The notes under the pieces were generated by a model that had not been told where the DNA came from, made no database searches, and was given only the letters and a program-made list of their open reading frames with translations. A stretch of 64,000 nucleotides of DNA from JANQPX01 sp965222015 (GTDB lineage Bacteria > Pseudomonadota > Alphaproteobacteria > Geminicoccales > Geminicoccaceae). This document shows positions 45,488 to 55,780 of the stretch, one piece after another. Location: contig CBDCTL010000023.1 of assembly GCA_965222015.1 (NCBI GenBank), forward strand, positions 1,178,001 to 1,242,000, written 5' to 3'. Made by a program: the position numbers and the translations under genes. The first letter of the stretch is position 1, and every line of letters begins with the position of its first letter.

Positions 45488-48400
45488 TCAGGCCGCCGCG
45501 ATAGTCGCCGACGCCGTCGCTACAGGCGGAGGAAGCCGATGGATGTGCACACGTCCTCCGCAGGCTTGCCGTGCCAGGTCGCAGAGATGGCCATGGTGGG
45601 TGAGATAGATCACCTGGCCTTTCTCGGCGAGCCCATCCAACAACTTGAAAGTTTCCGCGGAACGATCATCATCGAAGGTCTCCATAATATCGTCGGCGAT
45701 AAAGGGCAAAGGTTCGCGCTGCTCGGCGAATTCAAGATAACCCGCCATCCGCAAGGCCAGATAGAGCTGAAACCGCGTCCCTTTCGACATGGTGTAGGCT
45801 ATCTGCGAGCCGCCGGTGGACGGCCTCCCGACCAGAACCTCGCCATCCTTGCCCGGCGTCGTGGTCAGGCCGGCGAAACGACCGCCGGTGATCCGCCTGA
45901 AGGCATCGCTAGCACGGGTCATCATCGAACTCTGATGGCGGCTGCGGTATAGCTGGAGCGCATGCTCCGCCGCCGCAGTTCCGATCTTGAGGCGCAGATA
46001 CCCCTCGGCCCGCTCCTCGATCTCGAGCAGCAGCGATTGTCGCGCCTCCTCAAGACGGGCGACCTCGCCGTCGCCGCAGATCTCAGCGACCGCCTGGCGC
46101 GCGTTTTCGCGATCACGATAGGTTTGCTGGACGCGCTGATCCTCCTCCTCGAGCCTTGTCTCGAGTTCGACAAGCTCGGCCCGCAGCCGCTCGGTCCCGT
46201 CCTCATCGAGGGTCACCGCCGCGACCTGCTCGCAGGCTGCCGCCAGTGATGGCGTCTTCAGCCGCTCGACCAGCTGCTGCTCGACATCCTCGATCTGCCG
46301 ATCGAGGTCTGCTTTGGCCTGGGCCTGTTCAAGCCTTTGCTGGAGATCCTCGAAATCGGCTGCCGAAAAAACAGCGTTGAGTGGCGCAAGACGTTTCTCG
46401 ATGGCCAATAGCGCCGCTTCTGTCTCACGGACGCGCTGCCGGCGCTGCGCCAGTTCCTCTTGTTTCGATAAGGCTAGCCGTTCCCGATCCCGCGCTTCCT
46501 CAAGACGCTGACGAAGCATGTCGGCGTGCTGAACGACCTGCCCCTGGTCGAACACCTCGCCCGCCTCGGTGGCAAGTGCCTCGACGGTCTCGATGAAACG
46601 CGTCCTGCCGGCTTCGATCGACCTGACCTGCTGATCGAGATCTTCCTGCTTTTCGATCTTGCCGGGTAGGTCCGCAAGCAAGTCGAGAATTTCATTCACC
46701 TCGCCAGGCTGACGCTCCCGGCTCATCTCGCCAAGCCAGGATCTTTCGATCAGCGATGTCCAACGCTCGCGCCAGACCTGCATGGCCCGGATTCCGGCAT
46801 CGAGGTCACGCTTCCTGGCCTCGCGATCGGCCTCGCTGCGACGCAGCTCTTGTTTGGCCGCTTCGAACGCAGCCTGCTGCTTCAGGGCGCGTTCGCTGAT
46901 CCTTTGCGCCTGGTCCCAAAGAATACGGCATGGCGCTGATCGATCGGCCTGTTCGCCACTCGCCTCGATCCCATCCGCAAGATGCCCGGCCGCATCAGCC
47001 ACCCGCTGCTCGGTCGTCGTCAGATCCGCCGCCGAACCTCGGCATTTGACGCGTAGTTGCAGCAGTACATCCCGCCGCTCCAGCCAACGCGCCAGATCCG
47101 ACAGCTCCATATCGGCGGGAAGGCCCGTTTCGGCGAGGGACGCCTCGATGGCAGCGGTGGTCCGATCCGCGCTCTGCTTTGCCGCTTCCTGGCGCCGGCC
47201 GATCGACACCAGGTCCGCATTGGTCGTCGCCAATTGGTCGCCGGCCGCTCGCAAGCGCTCAACATCCTGCAAATGGCCAAGACGCGTCGCGTTCAGATGG
47301 TCGAAGCGGGCCAGCGCCGCTTCGAAGCGATCAGCCGTGGCTTTGGCCTCCTCCGGGGCAATGCACGCCGCTCTCAGCGTCCGCCGATGATCCGTCCAGG
47401 CTTCTTCCCGCGCAGCACGGGCCGACTCGCATTGCTCGTCATCGACCGCACCAGTTCGCTGCGTCACCCGCTCGAGCTCGGCGACGAGGCGATCCCGCGC
47501 CGCCTCCTTCTCGGCCAGCTCGCGGGCGACTAGGTCATGCTCCCGAGCCTGGGCATCCCGCTCCTTTTGCCAGCATGCCAGCTTGCCACGATTCGGCACC
47601 GGCAAATTCATGAGTTGATCCAGATCCCCCTGCCATGGCCGAAGGCCCGATTGCGCCTCCTCGATCTCCAGGAGGAGTGCGGCATGCTCGCTTCGTCGTT
47701 GCTCGACCCTGCCATCAAGCGCATCGCCTTGATGCCGCTCGACGATCGCCCGAAGATCGTCCGCGTCGACGGGCGCGCCGATCTCTTCTAGGGCTCCGGC
47801 GGCTTCGGCGTGGCGGTCATCGGCTTGCGTCAGTTCCTTGCGCGCGGTTTCTTCCGCCTGCCTCAGGCTGGAATGCTCCGCGACCAGATCGCGCAGACCG
47901 CTGGTCACTTCGACAGGCATCAGCAACTGCCGCGGATCATCGATGCCAGGACGTCCCAGGCGCGCGACGACGTCATCGAGCTGATTGGCAAGTCGCACGG
48001 AATTCTGCCGGAGAACTTCTAGGTCGTCCGCGGACCGATAGTCGGCTTTCAACCCGGGGAGAGCGTTGATCCGCTCGCCGAGCGCGAGCACCGTCCGATC
48101 GACAACGATGTCGGTCAGCTCGGTCTCGAGACGCGCGATGTCGGCCTGATCCTTGCTGATCGTCGCCTCGCACGCTGCCCGGTCAATGGAGAAATGCCGA
48201 AGCTCCTCTTGCCAACCAGTCGGTGGGTCGGGCCAATGCTCCAGCGATGCTCGCGATTCCTGCAACTCACCAAGCTTGCGCGCGATCGGAAGGGCGTCGA
48301 GCAGGGCGAGGTGATCGGCATGGCGCAGCCTGAGCGCATCACGCTCATCTCGCGCCTCCTTGTAAGCGTTGTCGGTATGGTCCGCCTTTTGCGCCAATTC

Positions 48401-49027
48401 AGCGAACTGCCTGGCATTGACGTCGAGTGCTTTTTGGCTCTTCGCCAACTCTCCAAGCTGTTCCTTCAACTCCTTCAGTTCGGAAGTCCTGGCACGAGGC
48501 TTGAAGAAACCTTCGGCTTCCTCCTTCAGCCCACCGAGATCCGCGCTCAGCGCCGACAGGCCGGACATGGCCGAAAACAGGAGGCGGCCGAGATCTCCTT
48601 CGCTCTTCAAGATGCTGTCGCCGCCCGCCTCGAGCGTGTGATCGTCGAGGCAGAACATGGCCTGGTAGCTCTGCCGGTCGATCGCGCCGAGACAGGAGGT
48701 CAGCACTATCTCCTGCACCGGCAGATCACCTTCGCCGAGCAGGCTTCCCTGATCCTTCTTGATGCGGATGAGCTCGCACAGCTCGCCCTCGATCTCCAGC
48801 GCCGCGCCGATCCGCATGGATTGGTAGTCATGGAGAAAATTAAAGGAACTCTGCCGCTCGATCCCGAACAGCAGATCGAGAAATGCCGCAAGAACCGTGC
48901 TCTTGCCCGCCTCGTTCGGCCCGAAGACGATATGCAGATCCGGCCGGTCGGCCGGCTTCTCGCCGAAGTCGATCGAGAAGTCGGAAAAATGGCCATAGCG
49001 AGCAAGATCGAGCCGACGCAGGCGCAT
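45488..49027 (-). CDS. YhaN-like SMC/Rad50-type ATPase
   Basis: 1,179 residues. Walker A is HIVFGPNEAGKSTVLAAF near residue 35. A very long coiled coil fills about 170-1,010. The C-terminal half-site has MSKGTRFQLYLALRMAGY (signature), LPFIADDIMETFDDDR (Walker B) and YLTHH. This is the YhaN/AAA_27 plan, a Rad50 relative that works with the YhaO metallophosphoesterase encoded directly upstream; start and stop overlap (ATGA at 49027). In cells such pairs tether and process DNA ends. Here the pair sits in a defence island, divergent from the Shango-like genes. Confidence 0.9.
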   Translation of the reverse strand: MRLRRLDLARYGHFSDFSIDFGEKPADRPDLHIVFGPNEAGKSTVLAAFLDLLFGIERQSSFNFLHDYQSMRIGAALEIEGELCELIRIKKDQGSLLGEGDLPVQEIVLTSCLGAIDRQSYQAMFCLDDHTLEAGGDSILKSEGDLGRLLFSAMSGLSALSADLGGLKEEAEGFFKPRARTSELKELKEQLGELAKSQKALDVNARQFAELAQKADHTDNAYKEARDERDALRLRHADHLALLDALPIARKLGELQESRASLEHWPDPPTGWQEELRHFSIDRAACEATISKDQADIARLETELTDIVVDRTVLALGERINALPGLKADYRSADDLEVLRQNSVRLANQLDDVVARLGRPGIDDPRQLLMPVEVTSGLRDLVAEHSSLRQAEETARKELTQADDRHAEAAGALEEIGAPVDADDLRAIVERHQGDALDGRVEQRRSEHAALLLEIEEAQSGLRPWQGDLDQLMNLPVPNRGKLACWQKERDAQAREHDLVARELAEKEAARDRLVAELERVTQRTGAVDDEQCESARAAREEAWTDHRRTLRAACIAPEEAKATADRFEAALARFDHLNATRLGHLQDVERLRAAGDQLATTNADLVSIGRRQEAAKQSADRTTAAIEASLAETGLPADMELSDLARWLERRDVLLQLRVKCRGSAADLTTTEQRVADAAGHLADGIEASGEQADRSAPCRILWDQAQRISERALKQQAAFEAAKQELRRSEADREARKRDLDAGIRAMQVWRERWTSLIERSWLGEMSRERQPGEVNEILDLLADLPGKIEKQEDLDQQVRSIEAGRTRFIETVEALATEAGEVFDQGQVVQHADMLRQRLEEARDRERLALSKQEELAQRRQRVRETEAALLAIEKRLAPLNAVFSAADFEDLQQRLEQAQAKADLDRQIEDVEQQLVERLKTPSLAAACEQVAAVTLDEDGTERLRAELVELETRLEEEDQRVQQTYRDRENARQAVAEICGDGEVARLEEARQSLLLEIEERAEGYLRLKIGTAAAEHALQLYRSRHQSSMMTRASDAFRRITGGRFAGLTTTPGKDGEVLVGRPSTGGSQIAYTMSKGTRFQLYLALRMAGYLEFAEQREPLPFIADDIMETFDDDRSAETFKLLDGLAEKGQVIYLTHHGHLCDLARQACGGRVHIHRLPPPVATASATIAAA

Positions 49028-50289
49028 CAGACCTGCCTCCCGCCTGCATCCAGCCTGGCCAGGACCTCTTCGCCCCCCTGACGGATAAGACGCGCCACGG
49101 TCCGGTCGATCTCGCCATCATCGTCGCCCAACCCGCTACGCAGCTCCGGCGGAAGCTGCCGCTGAAGCTCCTCGACCAGCGCCCGCGCGGTCTCGCCGAG
49201 CGCGCTGGATGCCATCACTTCGCTCGCCATCAAGGTCCGCAGCTCGCTCAAGGGGTCGTGGCCGATCGTCGACCCCGAGACCGCCGCCGGAAGCGCATCG
49301 ATCGACAGGCTCTCGATCGACGTCCTGCCGATCGCCGCCGCGGCCTGCCGGGCCTCGCCGAGAAGCATGTCGGCGTCTCGTCGAAGACGCATGGCAAGCG
49401 GCGTTCGGCCGACAATGTCGATCCTGGCGATCAGGTGATCCGAGACCGCCCGCGCGCGTCCCTCCTTCAATGCTTGTTCCAGCGCACGAACCGCGCCGGA
49501 CCAGTCATCCTCGCCAGCAAGGTCGAGCCTGATCCGTTCGAACTGGGCGATGCTGGTAACGCGCTCCTCCAGGCTGATCGACCCATCATCCGCGATCGTT
49601 GCCAGCGTCACGGATTTCGGGCCGGCTTCGCCGATATCACGCCCCTGGGGCATCCCGGGCATCACGATTGCGCAGGCCCCATCCTTCTCGATCCACCGTT
49701 TGTGGATATGGCCAAGCGCCCAGTAGTCGAAGCCATGCGCCCTCAGATCCGCAAGGCTGCAGGGCGCATAGACGTCATGGCCTTCCGCTCCCACGAGGCT
49801 GCTGTGCAGCAGTCCGATATTTCGGTAGTTGGGCACCGGTTGCAGAAATTTGGGCAACAGGCTTTCCGGCATCTCCCGTTCCGCGAAACTGATTCCGTGA
49901 ATCGCGACAGCTGACATGTCGATCCGGACGACGCCCGCACGTCCGGTGAATACTTGAACGCCTTCCGGCAGGGAGAGGTGTTTGGTGATGATCGATTCAG
50001 CATCGTGATTGCCACGAATGACGAAAACCTGAATACCGGCTTCGGTTAGACGCCGCATTTGGGCGCCAAGAAAAATCGCGGTCTTGATACTGCGCTGGTG
50101 GCCATCGAAAAGATCACCGGCGATCAACAGCGCATCGACCTGTTCGTTGAGGCAAAGATCGACAATTCGCTCCAGGGCCTGACGCGTGGCGTTGCCCACG
50201 ATCTCTGCAAGCTCGACATCCCGAAGTGCCAAGGATTTGAGGGGTGAATCCAAATGGATATCGGCTGTATGAACAAAACGAAAAGCCAT
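49027..50289 (-). CDS. YhaO-like DNA exonuclease (Mre11/SbcD family)
   Basis: 420 residues. All metallophosphoesterase motifs are present: FVHTADIHLDSPL, LLIAGDLFDGHQ, FVIRGNHDAES, IGLLHSSLVG and WALGHIHKRW. The C-terminal half is the cap and partner-binding region. It forms a nuclease-ATPase pair with the YhaN gene that overlaps it. It starts at 50289, at the edge of a 474-base divergent gap shared with the TerB gene, so control may be joint. Confidence 0.92.
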   Translation of the reverse strand: MAFRFVHTADIHLDSPLKSLALRDVELAEIVGNATRQALERIVDLCLNEQVDALLIAGDLFDGHQRSIKTAIFLGAQMRRLTEAGIQVFVIRGNHDAESIITKHLSLPEGVQVFTGRAGVVRIDMSAVAIHGISFAEREMPESLLPKFLQPVPNYRNIGLLHSSLVGAEGHDVYAPCSLADLRAHGFDYWALGHIHKRWIEKDGACAIVMPGMPQGRDIGEAGPKSVTLATIADDGSISLEERVTSIAQFERIRLDLAGEDDWSGAVRALEQALKEGRARAVSDHLIARIDIVGRTPLAMRLRRDADMLLGEARQAAAAIGRTSIESLSIDALPAAVSGSTIGHDPLSELRTLMASEVMASSALGETARALVEELQRQLPPELRSGLGDDDGEIDRTVARLIRQGGEEVLARLDAGGRQV

Positions 50290-50763
50290 AACTATACCAA
50301 CCGTACGTTACAAGGTGAGCCAATCTAAATCACAAAATCGCGGGGTGGAACCCCGGATTGTGATGCGCCGTGGAGATACCGTCTTCTGATTTTACGAACA
50401 ACGGGTGGAGGATCTCCTAACAGCCGCAACCTTGTCGTGAAGCTACCTCTTCGCCTCGGTCTCGTCTGGCCGAGCAAGACATATTACCTGAGGTTGTGTT
50501 TGGGCAATTCCCAGAACACTTTTGGCCTTTCGCCCTTAACGGTTGCATGAAGTATGTGCTCTAAGATCGAATGTTCAGCGCGATCTTGGAAAATGACTGG
50601 AGCGATCTAAGGGCATATCTTTTACACGCGTTAGCCTGAGCGGTCCCTGCAGCAGCCGCGGTGAATTAGTGGCAATTCCTTTAAGGATCTAATAGCGCGC
50701 AACTAAACCAAGGCCGACAAGGCGCCCACCTCAGTGAGCTGCTCATGTAGGCCACGGAGCAAA
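50290..50763. promoter_or_regulatory. Divergent promoter region between yhaO and the TerB gene
   Basis: No gene is supported in these 474 bases. They separate two divergent operons (YhaO/YhaN to the left, Shango-like genes to the right) and must hold both promoters. A small hairpin CGGGGT-GGA-ACCCCG lies near 50342. Confidence 0.55.
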
Positions 50764-53010
50764 ATGATGATTGGACTTGGCTGGCTTTTCGGAAAGCGTC
50801 AAAAACAAGCGCCGGAATACAAGCCAACGGGCGATAGTTTCGGACAGCCGACGAATGTCGGCCAAATGACAACTGACAATCTTCGTGTTGCTGCACCTGC
50901 CCATCGACGTGATCGAGGCGCACGATGGCTTCGCCCTGACGAGACCGTCAAGATTGCCGGCCTCTCGATCGAGGAAGGCATGATCTATGTCGGACCGAAA
51001 GGACGTCACGATCAGGCGTGGCGGTCAACAATTGACCCGTCGATCCAGGTAGCTCGACGTGACGCTGATCATCAAGGCGCTCTGATGCCTTATTGGCCAA
51101 GCTATGCGGAGATCGATCCGCGCTCGCGGCTTGCCTATCTGCAATGGCTTGCAAGCGGTCGATCTGACCCGACGATCGGGCTGGGGCATGTGTTCCTCTT
51201 CTTTTACGGCCTGGAGCGACGTCTCTTCGCAGATGAGGCGTACAGGGACCTCCCATTGTTGGTTGCCGAGGTAGAACGGCTCCGTGGCGTCTATTCCGAC
51301 AATCGATCATTTCGCCGATACAGCGGCCATTTTCTCGAAGCCGCGCACGCTCTTCAGCTAATCGCTGCCGCCGATCCGCCAAAGGATGAAGCACCACCTT
51401 TGGATCTGGATAACGACTGGGAACTGCCCCTCACCCTCCGAATTGGTCTCGGTCGACGTATCGCCGCACGCCAAGCGCTCACTGCCGATTGGATGCTGTC
51501 ATGGTATCTAAGCCATCCGGAGACGCGGCTTCGAACCCCCGCCATCAGAGCCTTTGATCAGTTCTGCCTGCTGTTCCGCCGTCGTTTCGATGCAGCCTAT
51601 CCGGAAGGCATGCGGATCGCTCCGCCGAAATCCAAGCTGCGCCAAGAGTACCGTGCGGCCAGCGGGGATTTTAACGTGACAATCGCGGCCGATCTGCCCG
51701 ATATCGTCAAGCTGCGCCAGCCGATCCAAGAAACCCAGTCGATCGTCGAGGAATGCACCGACGAGCTTTCACCATATAGCCGACTTATCGGCAAACGGCC
51801 CCAAGCCGCGCGCAGTCTGCAAGCGCTCGTCTTGCTGCCACCAGAGATCAGGGAGGAAGCCGACATGGGCGCAGGCAAGGAACTGATACAGTGGCTGCAG
51901 ACCGTCGTGGGCTCGACTGTCGGTGTTGCCAAAGCATCGGACCTGCTTAGTCGGCTCGAGCTGGATCCTGGCGAGACGGACCGTGTGCCGAAGGGGATAG
52001 CGCAATCCATGAGCGCTGCATTGGCAGCATTCGGCTATGGTATGGAGCCTGATCCAGTCCACGGCAGCCCCTCTCCAAAGCTGCAAGAGGCTGTAGCTCT
52101 GTTCAAGCTGCCTGAAACACGAAGCGATGATCACGCGTCCGGACCTGGCTACGCGGCCGCGCGGGCGATCCTGTCGATGTCAGCTGCCATTGCTCATGCC
52201 GACGGCGTGATCGCCGACCAAGAGATCAGACAGTTGATTGGATCAGTCCAAGACAGCCTACATCTCGCCGCCTGCGAACGTCGGCGTCTCTCCGCCCTGG
52301 CGACATGGCTGCTGCTCGTACCGCCGCCGTTCAGCGACATGAAGAAGCGCATCGGTCAGGTGTCAGAGACCGAGCGCCATTCGCTCGCCCAGTTCGCCCT
52401 CGCCATGGCTGCGGCCGATGATCGGATCGATCCGAAAGAGATCGAGCTTCTGGAACGCTTATACAAGCTGTTGGACCTCGAGCCTTCCGTTCTCTACGGC
52501 GATCTCCATGCCTTAGAAGGCGATGCTACCCGACCCGAGGAAGGGCCAGTTACCGTCCGTCCGGCGACCACAGGTGCTCCACAACATCGCATTCCAGCCC
52601 CACCGAAGACTGCACCAAAAGAGTCGATCACGCTGGATCATCTGCGTATCGAGCGCGTCAGACGTGAGACTGAGGTGGTTGCCTCTGTTCTCTCGGGAAT
52701 CTTCGCGGCACCAACCGAAGAGCCGGATCCCGATCCTATACCCGAGCTTCCGATCGATGAACCCGCTGCGTTCGAGGGCCTGGATCGCCGCCACGCGACT
52801 CTCCTGGATGAGATTCTTGGCCGTGAGACCTGGTCGCGGGCGGACATCGAGGCTTTGTGCCGCGGCTTTGAACTGCTGCCCGATGGCGCCATTGAAACCC
52901 TCAACGAATGGTCGTTTGACCGCTTCGACGCAGCGATTATTGAAGATGGCGATCCGCTTTTTGTGCAGTACGACGTGCTGCCCGAGGATATGAGGAAGGT
53001 GGCAGCATGA
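50764..53010 (+). CDS. TerB-domain protein of a Shango-like system (SngA-like)
   Basis: 748 residues from MMIGLGWLFGKRQKQ; two adjacent ATGs follow GGAG at 50756. Regions in order: a TerB_N-like domain (about 60-240, GLSIEEGMIYVGPKG), a middle helical part, a TerB domain (about 460-590, AAIAHADGVIADQEIRQL and ALAMAAADDRIDPKEIELL, with the conserved acidic metal-binding pattern), and a TerB_C-like end (FDAAIIEDGDPLFVQYDVL). In Shango antiphage loci a TerB protein precedes an ATPase and a DEAD-box helicase, as here. Its last codons overlap the start of the ATPase gene (ATGA at 53007). Confidence 0.85.
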   Translation: MMIGLGWLFGKRQKQAPEYKPTGDSFGQPTNVGQMTTDNLRVAAPAHRRDRGARWLRPDETVKIAGLSIEEGMIYVGPKGRHDQAWRSTIDPSIQVARRDADHQGALMPYWPSYAEIDPRSRLAYLQWLASGRSDPTIGLGHVFLFFYGLERRLFADEAYRDLPLLVAEVERLRGVYSDNRSFRRYSGHFLEAAHALQLIAAADPPKDEAPPLDLDNDWELPLTLRIGLGRRIAARQALTADWMLSWYLSHPETRLRTPAIRAFDQFCLLFRRRFDAAYPEGMRIAPPKSKLRQEYRAASGDFNVTIAADLPDIVKLRQPIQETQSIVEECTDELSPYSRLIGKRPQAARSLQALVLLPPEIREEADMGAGKELIQWLQTVVGSTVGVAKASDLLSRLELDPGETDRVPKGIAQSMSAALAAFGYGMEPDPVHGSPSPKLQEAVALFKLPETRSDDHASGPGYAAARAILSMSAAIAHADGVIADQEIRQLIGSVQDSLHLAACERRRLSALATWLLLVPPPFSDMKKRIGQVSETERHSLAQFALAMAAADDRIDPKEIELLERLYKLLDLEPSVLYGDLHALEGDATRPEEGPVTVRPATTGAPQHRIPAPPKTAPKESITLDHLRIERVRRETEVVASVLSGIFAAPTEEPDPDPIPELPIDEPAAFEGLDRRHATLLDEILGRETWSRADIEALCRGFELLPDGAIETLNEWSFDRFDAAIIEDGDPLFVQYDVLPEDMRKVAA

Positions 53011-53327
53011 CGACATCAAAGATCAAGGCGCGGGACAAGGACACGATCGTGCAGGCGCTGAATGCCGGTGTCGTCCCACGGCTAGGGCTGCAACATCTCC
53101 AAGTCGGCCGCGCCTCGGAGATTCAAGCCATGATCAGGGATGTCGAGCGTCTGTGTGACGGCGGCGCAGCATTTCGGCTCGTCATCGGTGAATACGGATC
53201 GGGCAAGACGTTCTTCCTCAACCTCGTGCGACTCATCGCGCTTGAGCGTAAGTTGGTTGTAGCGTCGGCAGATTTGGGCCCAGACCGCAGGCTGCATGCT
53301 TCATCTGGGCAGGCACGCAACCTCTAT

Positions 53328-54783
53328 CAGGCTGTTGCTGAATGGCGTTTTCAGCGGGTGAGCAGCGTGGCCTCGATACCGAGGATTTCGCTTTGATAAG
53401 GGCCGTCGATGACGACCAAACAGCAGAGTAAGACGATGTGTTGGTCGTCGACGGGATAGCACAGCCAGATCACGCCGATTTTGGCATCCGCCCAACGCCT
53501 CGGCGTGCCGGAGCCGGTCAGAAGTCGCATGATCAGGCCGAGATTGTAGCCGCTGACGTGGATCAGATAGCGCTTTTGGAGATTGTCACGGCCACGTAGC
53601 CAGGCCCGGCGCATGCCGCCTCGATCCAAGATGAGCGCGAACGAGCGTTCGACCAATTCGGCGCGCAGCTTGAAGGCCTGCCTGGCGACCTCGGAGAGAA
53701 GGCGCGCCCGATTGTTGTAGTAGGCGCGCTTGGCGTCGTCATCGCCCTTCCAGCGATGGATGCCGTTCGACTTGGGCTCGCTGATTCTGCTTTTCCAAGG
53801 CCCATCTTCGAGATCCTTGAGGCCGCCCCTGGCGTGGTAGCCCTTGTCCGCAACGAGCTCGGCCGGGTCCTCGGGGCTCGGCTCCATCCCAACCGCCTCG
53901 AGGTTCTCCTCTGCCGCTTCGAGCGTGCCGGGCAGCGTCTTGGTGTCTCCCTCGTCGGCCCCATGGATGGGAGCCGCGACGATCGCGCCCGTATCCAGAT
54001 CAACCGCATGCTCCGGCTTGTAGCCGAGCCTCGTTCGACCGTCCTTCATCTTGGCGATCCTCGCATCGGGATCGGTGGGGCTCTCCCAGTCCTCGTTGGA
54101 CAGCTTCTTGCCCTTGCGCGTCTTGTCCATCCGGATCAGATCATCGGCCGTCGGCGTCCCGATCCCGCTTTCCTTGGCCAGGCGCTTGAGCATCTCGCGG
54201 TAGCCCTCGCCGCTGTCGCGGCGCACGATCGCTCGCAACGCGGCGTTCGCTTCCATCGTCGATGCATCCACACCGATCCGCTCGCCCTTGATCAGACCGT
54301 GATCGGCAAGCCGCGTCAGCACCCAGGTGAAAACAGCGTCATGGACTTCCAGCGGCAGACGCGAGCGCGTCTTCGACAACCAGGAATGATCCGGCACGTT
54401 CTCCCGGCTCGACAGCAGCAAGAATTCGCGCAGGCTCAGGCTGTCGGCACAGCGCCACTCGATCCCGCGCTCGCTGTCCAGCCCCTCGAAATAGCCGACC
54501 AAAAGCATGCGGAAATACCGGCCAGGTGGAAGCGAAGAGCGCCCTCGTGCCGAAGACGAATAGAAGGGCTGGCACAATTCCTCGACAAACCCATCGAAGC
54601 CGGCGGTTCGCAAGACAGCCTGCAGTTGGTCATAGAATGGATGGCCCGCTGAACGAGGAAGCTCGTCCCAGCTCAGCAAAAGATCGGACTGCCGATCCGA
54701 TTGACGACCCAACGACATGCCGCGCCCCGCTGCTCTCGATAGGCGTCAAACCAACAGCGTCAGCCGATTTCGTCAACATGCAG
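53328..54783 (-). mobile_element. Insertion sequence, 1,456 bp, inside the Shango-like ATPase gene
   Basis: It is bounded by a 4-bp target duplication CTAT (53324-53327 and 54784-54787). The ends are imperfect inverted repeats (CAGGCTGTTGCTGAA on the left; CTGCATGTTGACGAA read inward from the right). One intact transposase gene fills it on the minus strand. Host gene similarity resumes exactly at the duplication, so both ends are firm. Confidence 0.88.
53351..54718 (-). CDS. DDE transposase (IS1182/IS5-like)
   Basis: 455 residues. The N-terminal region has PGRYFRMLLVGYFEGLDSER and LREFLLLSSRENVPDHSWLS. The catalytic core has GERIGVDASTMEANAALR (first Asp), PAELVADKGYHARGG (second Asp) and LRAELVERSFALILDRGG (Glu). 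All three acidic residues are visible and there is no frameshift, so the element may still move. Family naming is uncertain. It is oriented against the gene it interrupts. Confidence 0.9.
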   Translation of the reverse strand: MSLGRQSDRQSDLLLSWDELPRSAGHPFYDQLQAVLRTAGFDGFVEELCQPFYSSSARGRSSLPPGRYFRMLLVGYFEGLDSERGIEWRCADSLSLREFLLLSSRENVPDHSWLSKTRSRLPLEVHDAVFTWVLTRLADHGLIKGERIGVDASTMEANAALRAIVRRDSGEGYREMLKRLAKESGIGTPTADDLIRMDKTRKGKKLSNEDWESPTDPDARIAKMKDGRTRLGYKPEHAVDLDTGAIVAAPIHGADEGDTKTLPGTLEAAEENLEAVGMEPSPEDPAELVADKGYHARGGLKDLEDGPWKSRISEPKSNGIHRWKGDDDAKRAYYNNRARLLSEVARQAFKLRAELVERSFALILDRGGMRRAWLRGRDNLQKRYLIHVSGYNLGLIMRLLTGSGTPRRWADAKIGVIWLCYPVDDQHIVLLCCLVVIDGPYQSEILGIEATLLTR

Positions 54784-55780
54784 CTATGCCGAGTTGATGC
54801 GCAATCTCTCGACACGGACCAAGCCCAATGGAGGTGCGCTCGCGAGTATCGTCGAGCGATTCGTTTCGGACGCCCATAAAGCGGCTGGTCAGGCAGGAAG
54901 GGCCATCGAAGACGAAATCGATGAGCGGCTGGCGCCTTTGCAGGATCTGGTGTCCGGCTACGACTTCGCAGCTGTCGTGTCGGCCTATTGGCGGGCATCG
55001 GAAGCTGGAGACGAAGAGCGACGCGCCGCAGCTCTGCGTTGGCTGCGCGGCGAATTCGGCACGAAGACTGAAGCCCGCCAGGCCTTGGATGTACGCAACA
55101 TCATCGACGATTCGAGCGTCTATGACTATTTGAAGCTCATGGCCTGTTTCGTCCGCATCGCCGGGTACGATGGCCTGATGGTGACCGTCGACGAGATGGT
55201 CAATCTCTACAAACTCCAGAGCACGCAGGCGCGTGGCTCCAACTACGAACAGCTGTTGCGCATGCTGAACGATGTGCTCCAGGGCAATAGCGGGCATCTT
55301 GGCTTCGTGTTCGGAGGCACGCCCGAGTTTCTGCTGGATACACGACGAGGCCTCTACAGCTACGAGGCGTTGCAGAGCCGGCTCGCCGAAAATCGGTTTG
55401 CGGTCGGTGGCCTGATCGACATGTCGGGACCGGTGATCCGCCTGCAAGCGCTGACCCAGGAAGAACTCTTCGTGCTGCTCGGCAAGATTCGCTCGATCTT
55501 CGCACTCGGCGATGCGGCTGCGTATCTGGTTCCCGACGAGGCCTTGCCCGCCTTTATGGCACATTGTTCAAAGCGGATCGGCGATGCCTATTTTCGGACG
55601 CCAAGGACGACAGTGAAAGCCTTCGTCAACCTGCTATCGGTCATCGAGCAGAATCCCGGAACGAGCTGGCAGAATCTCCTGGACCATATCGACGTCGAGG
55701 CGGACCAGCCGGTGGACGACACAGCCGCGCCAGACGACGATGATGAGCTTACAAGCTTCAAGCTCTGATCGGGCCGCGCG

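Larger units (their letters stand above)
53007..55768 (+). pseudogene. BrxD/DUF2791-like ATPase (SngB-like), split by an IS
   Basis: The 5' part (53007-53327, 107 codons) carries the P-loop RLVIGEYGSGKTFFLNLV and ends ARNLY. The 3' part resumes at 54788 with AELMRNLSTRTKPNGG and runs to 55768, including Walker B GLMVTVDEMVNLYK. Taking out the IS and one CTAT copy restores a single uninterrupted frame of 433 residues (107 plus 326 residues). The family is the BREX-type ATP-binding protein DUF2791, used in Shango as SngB. As it stands, Walker A and Walker B are on different fragments and the system should be dead unless the IS excises exactly. Confidence 0.9.

Noticed and set aside
53756..54652. 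Plus-strand frame of 298 codons
   Set aside because: Antisense of the IS transposase, whose DDE residues are intact on the other strand.
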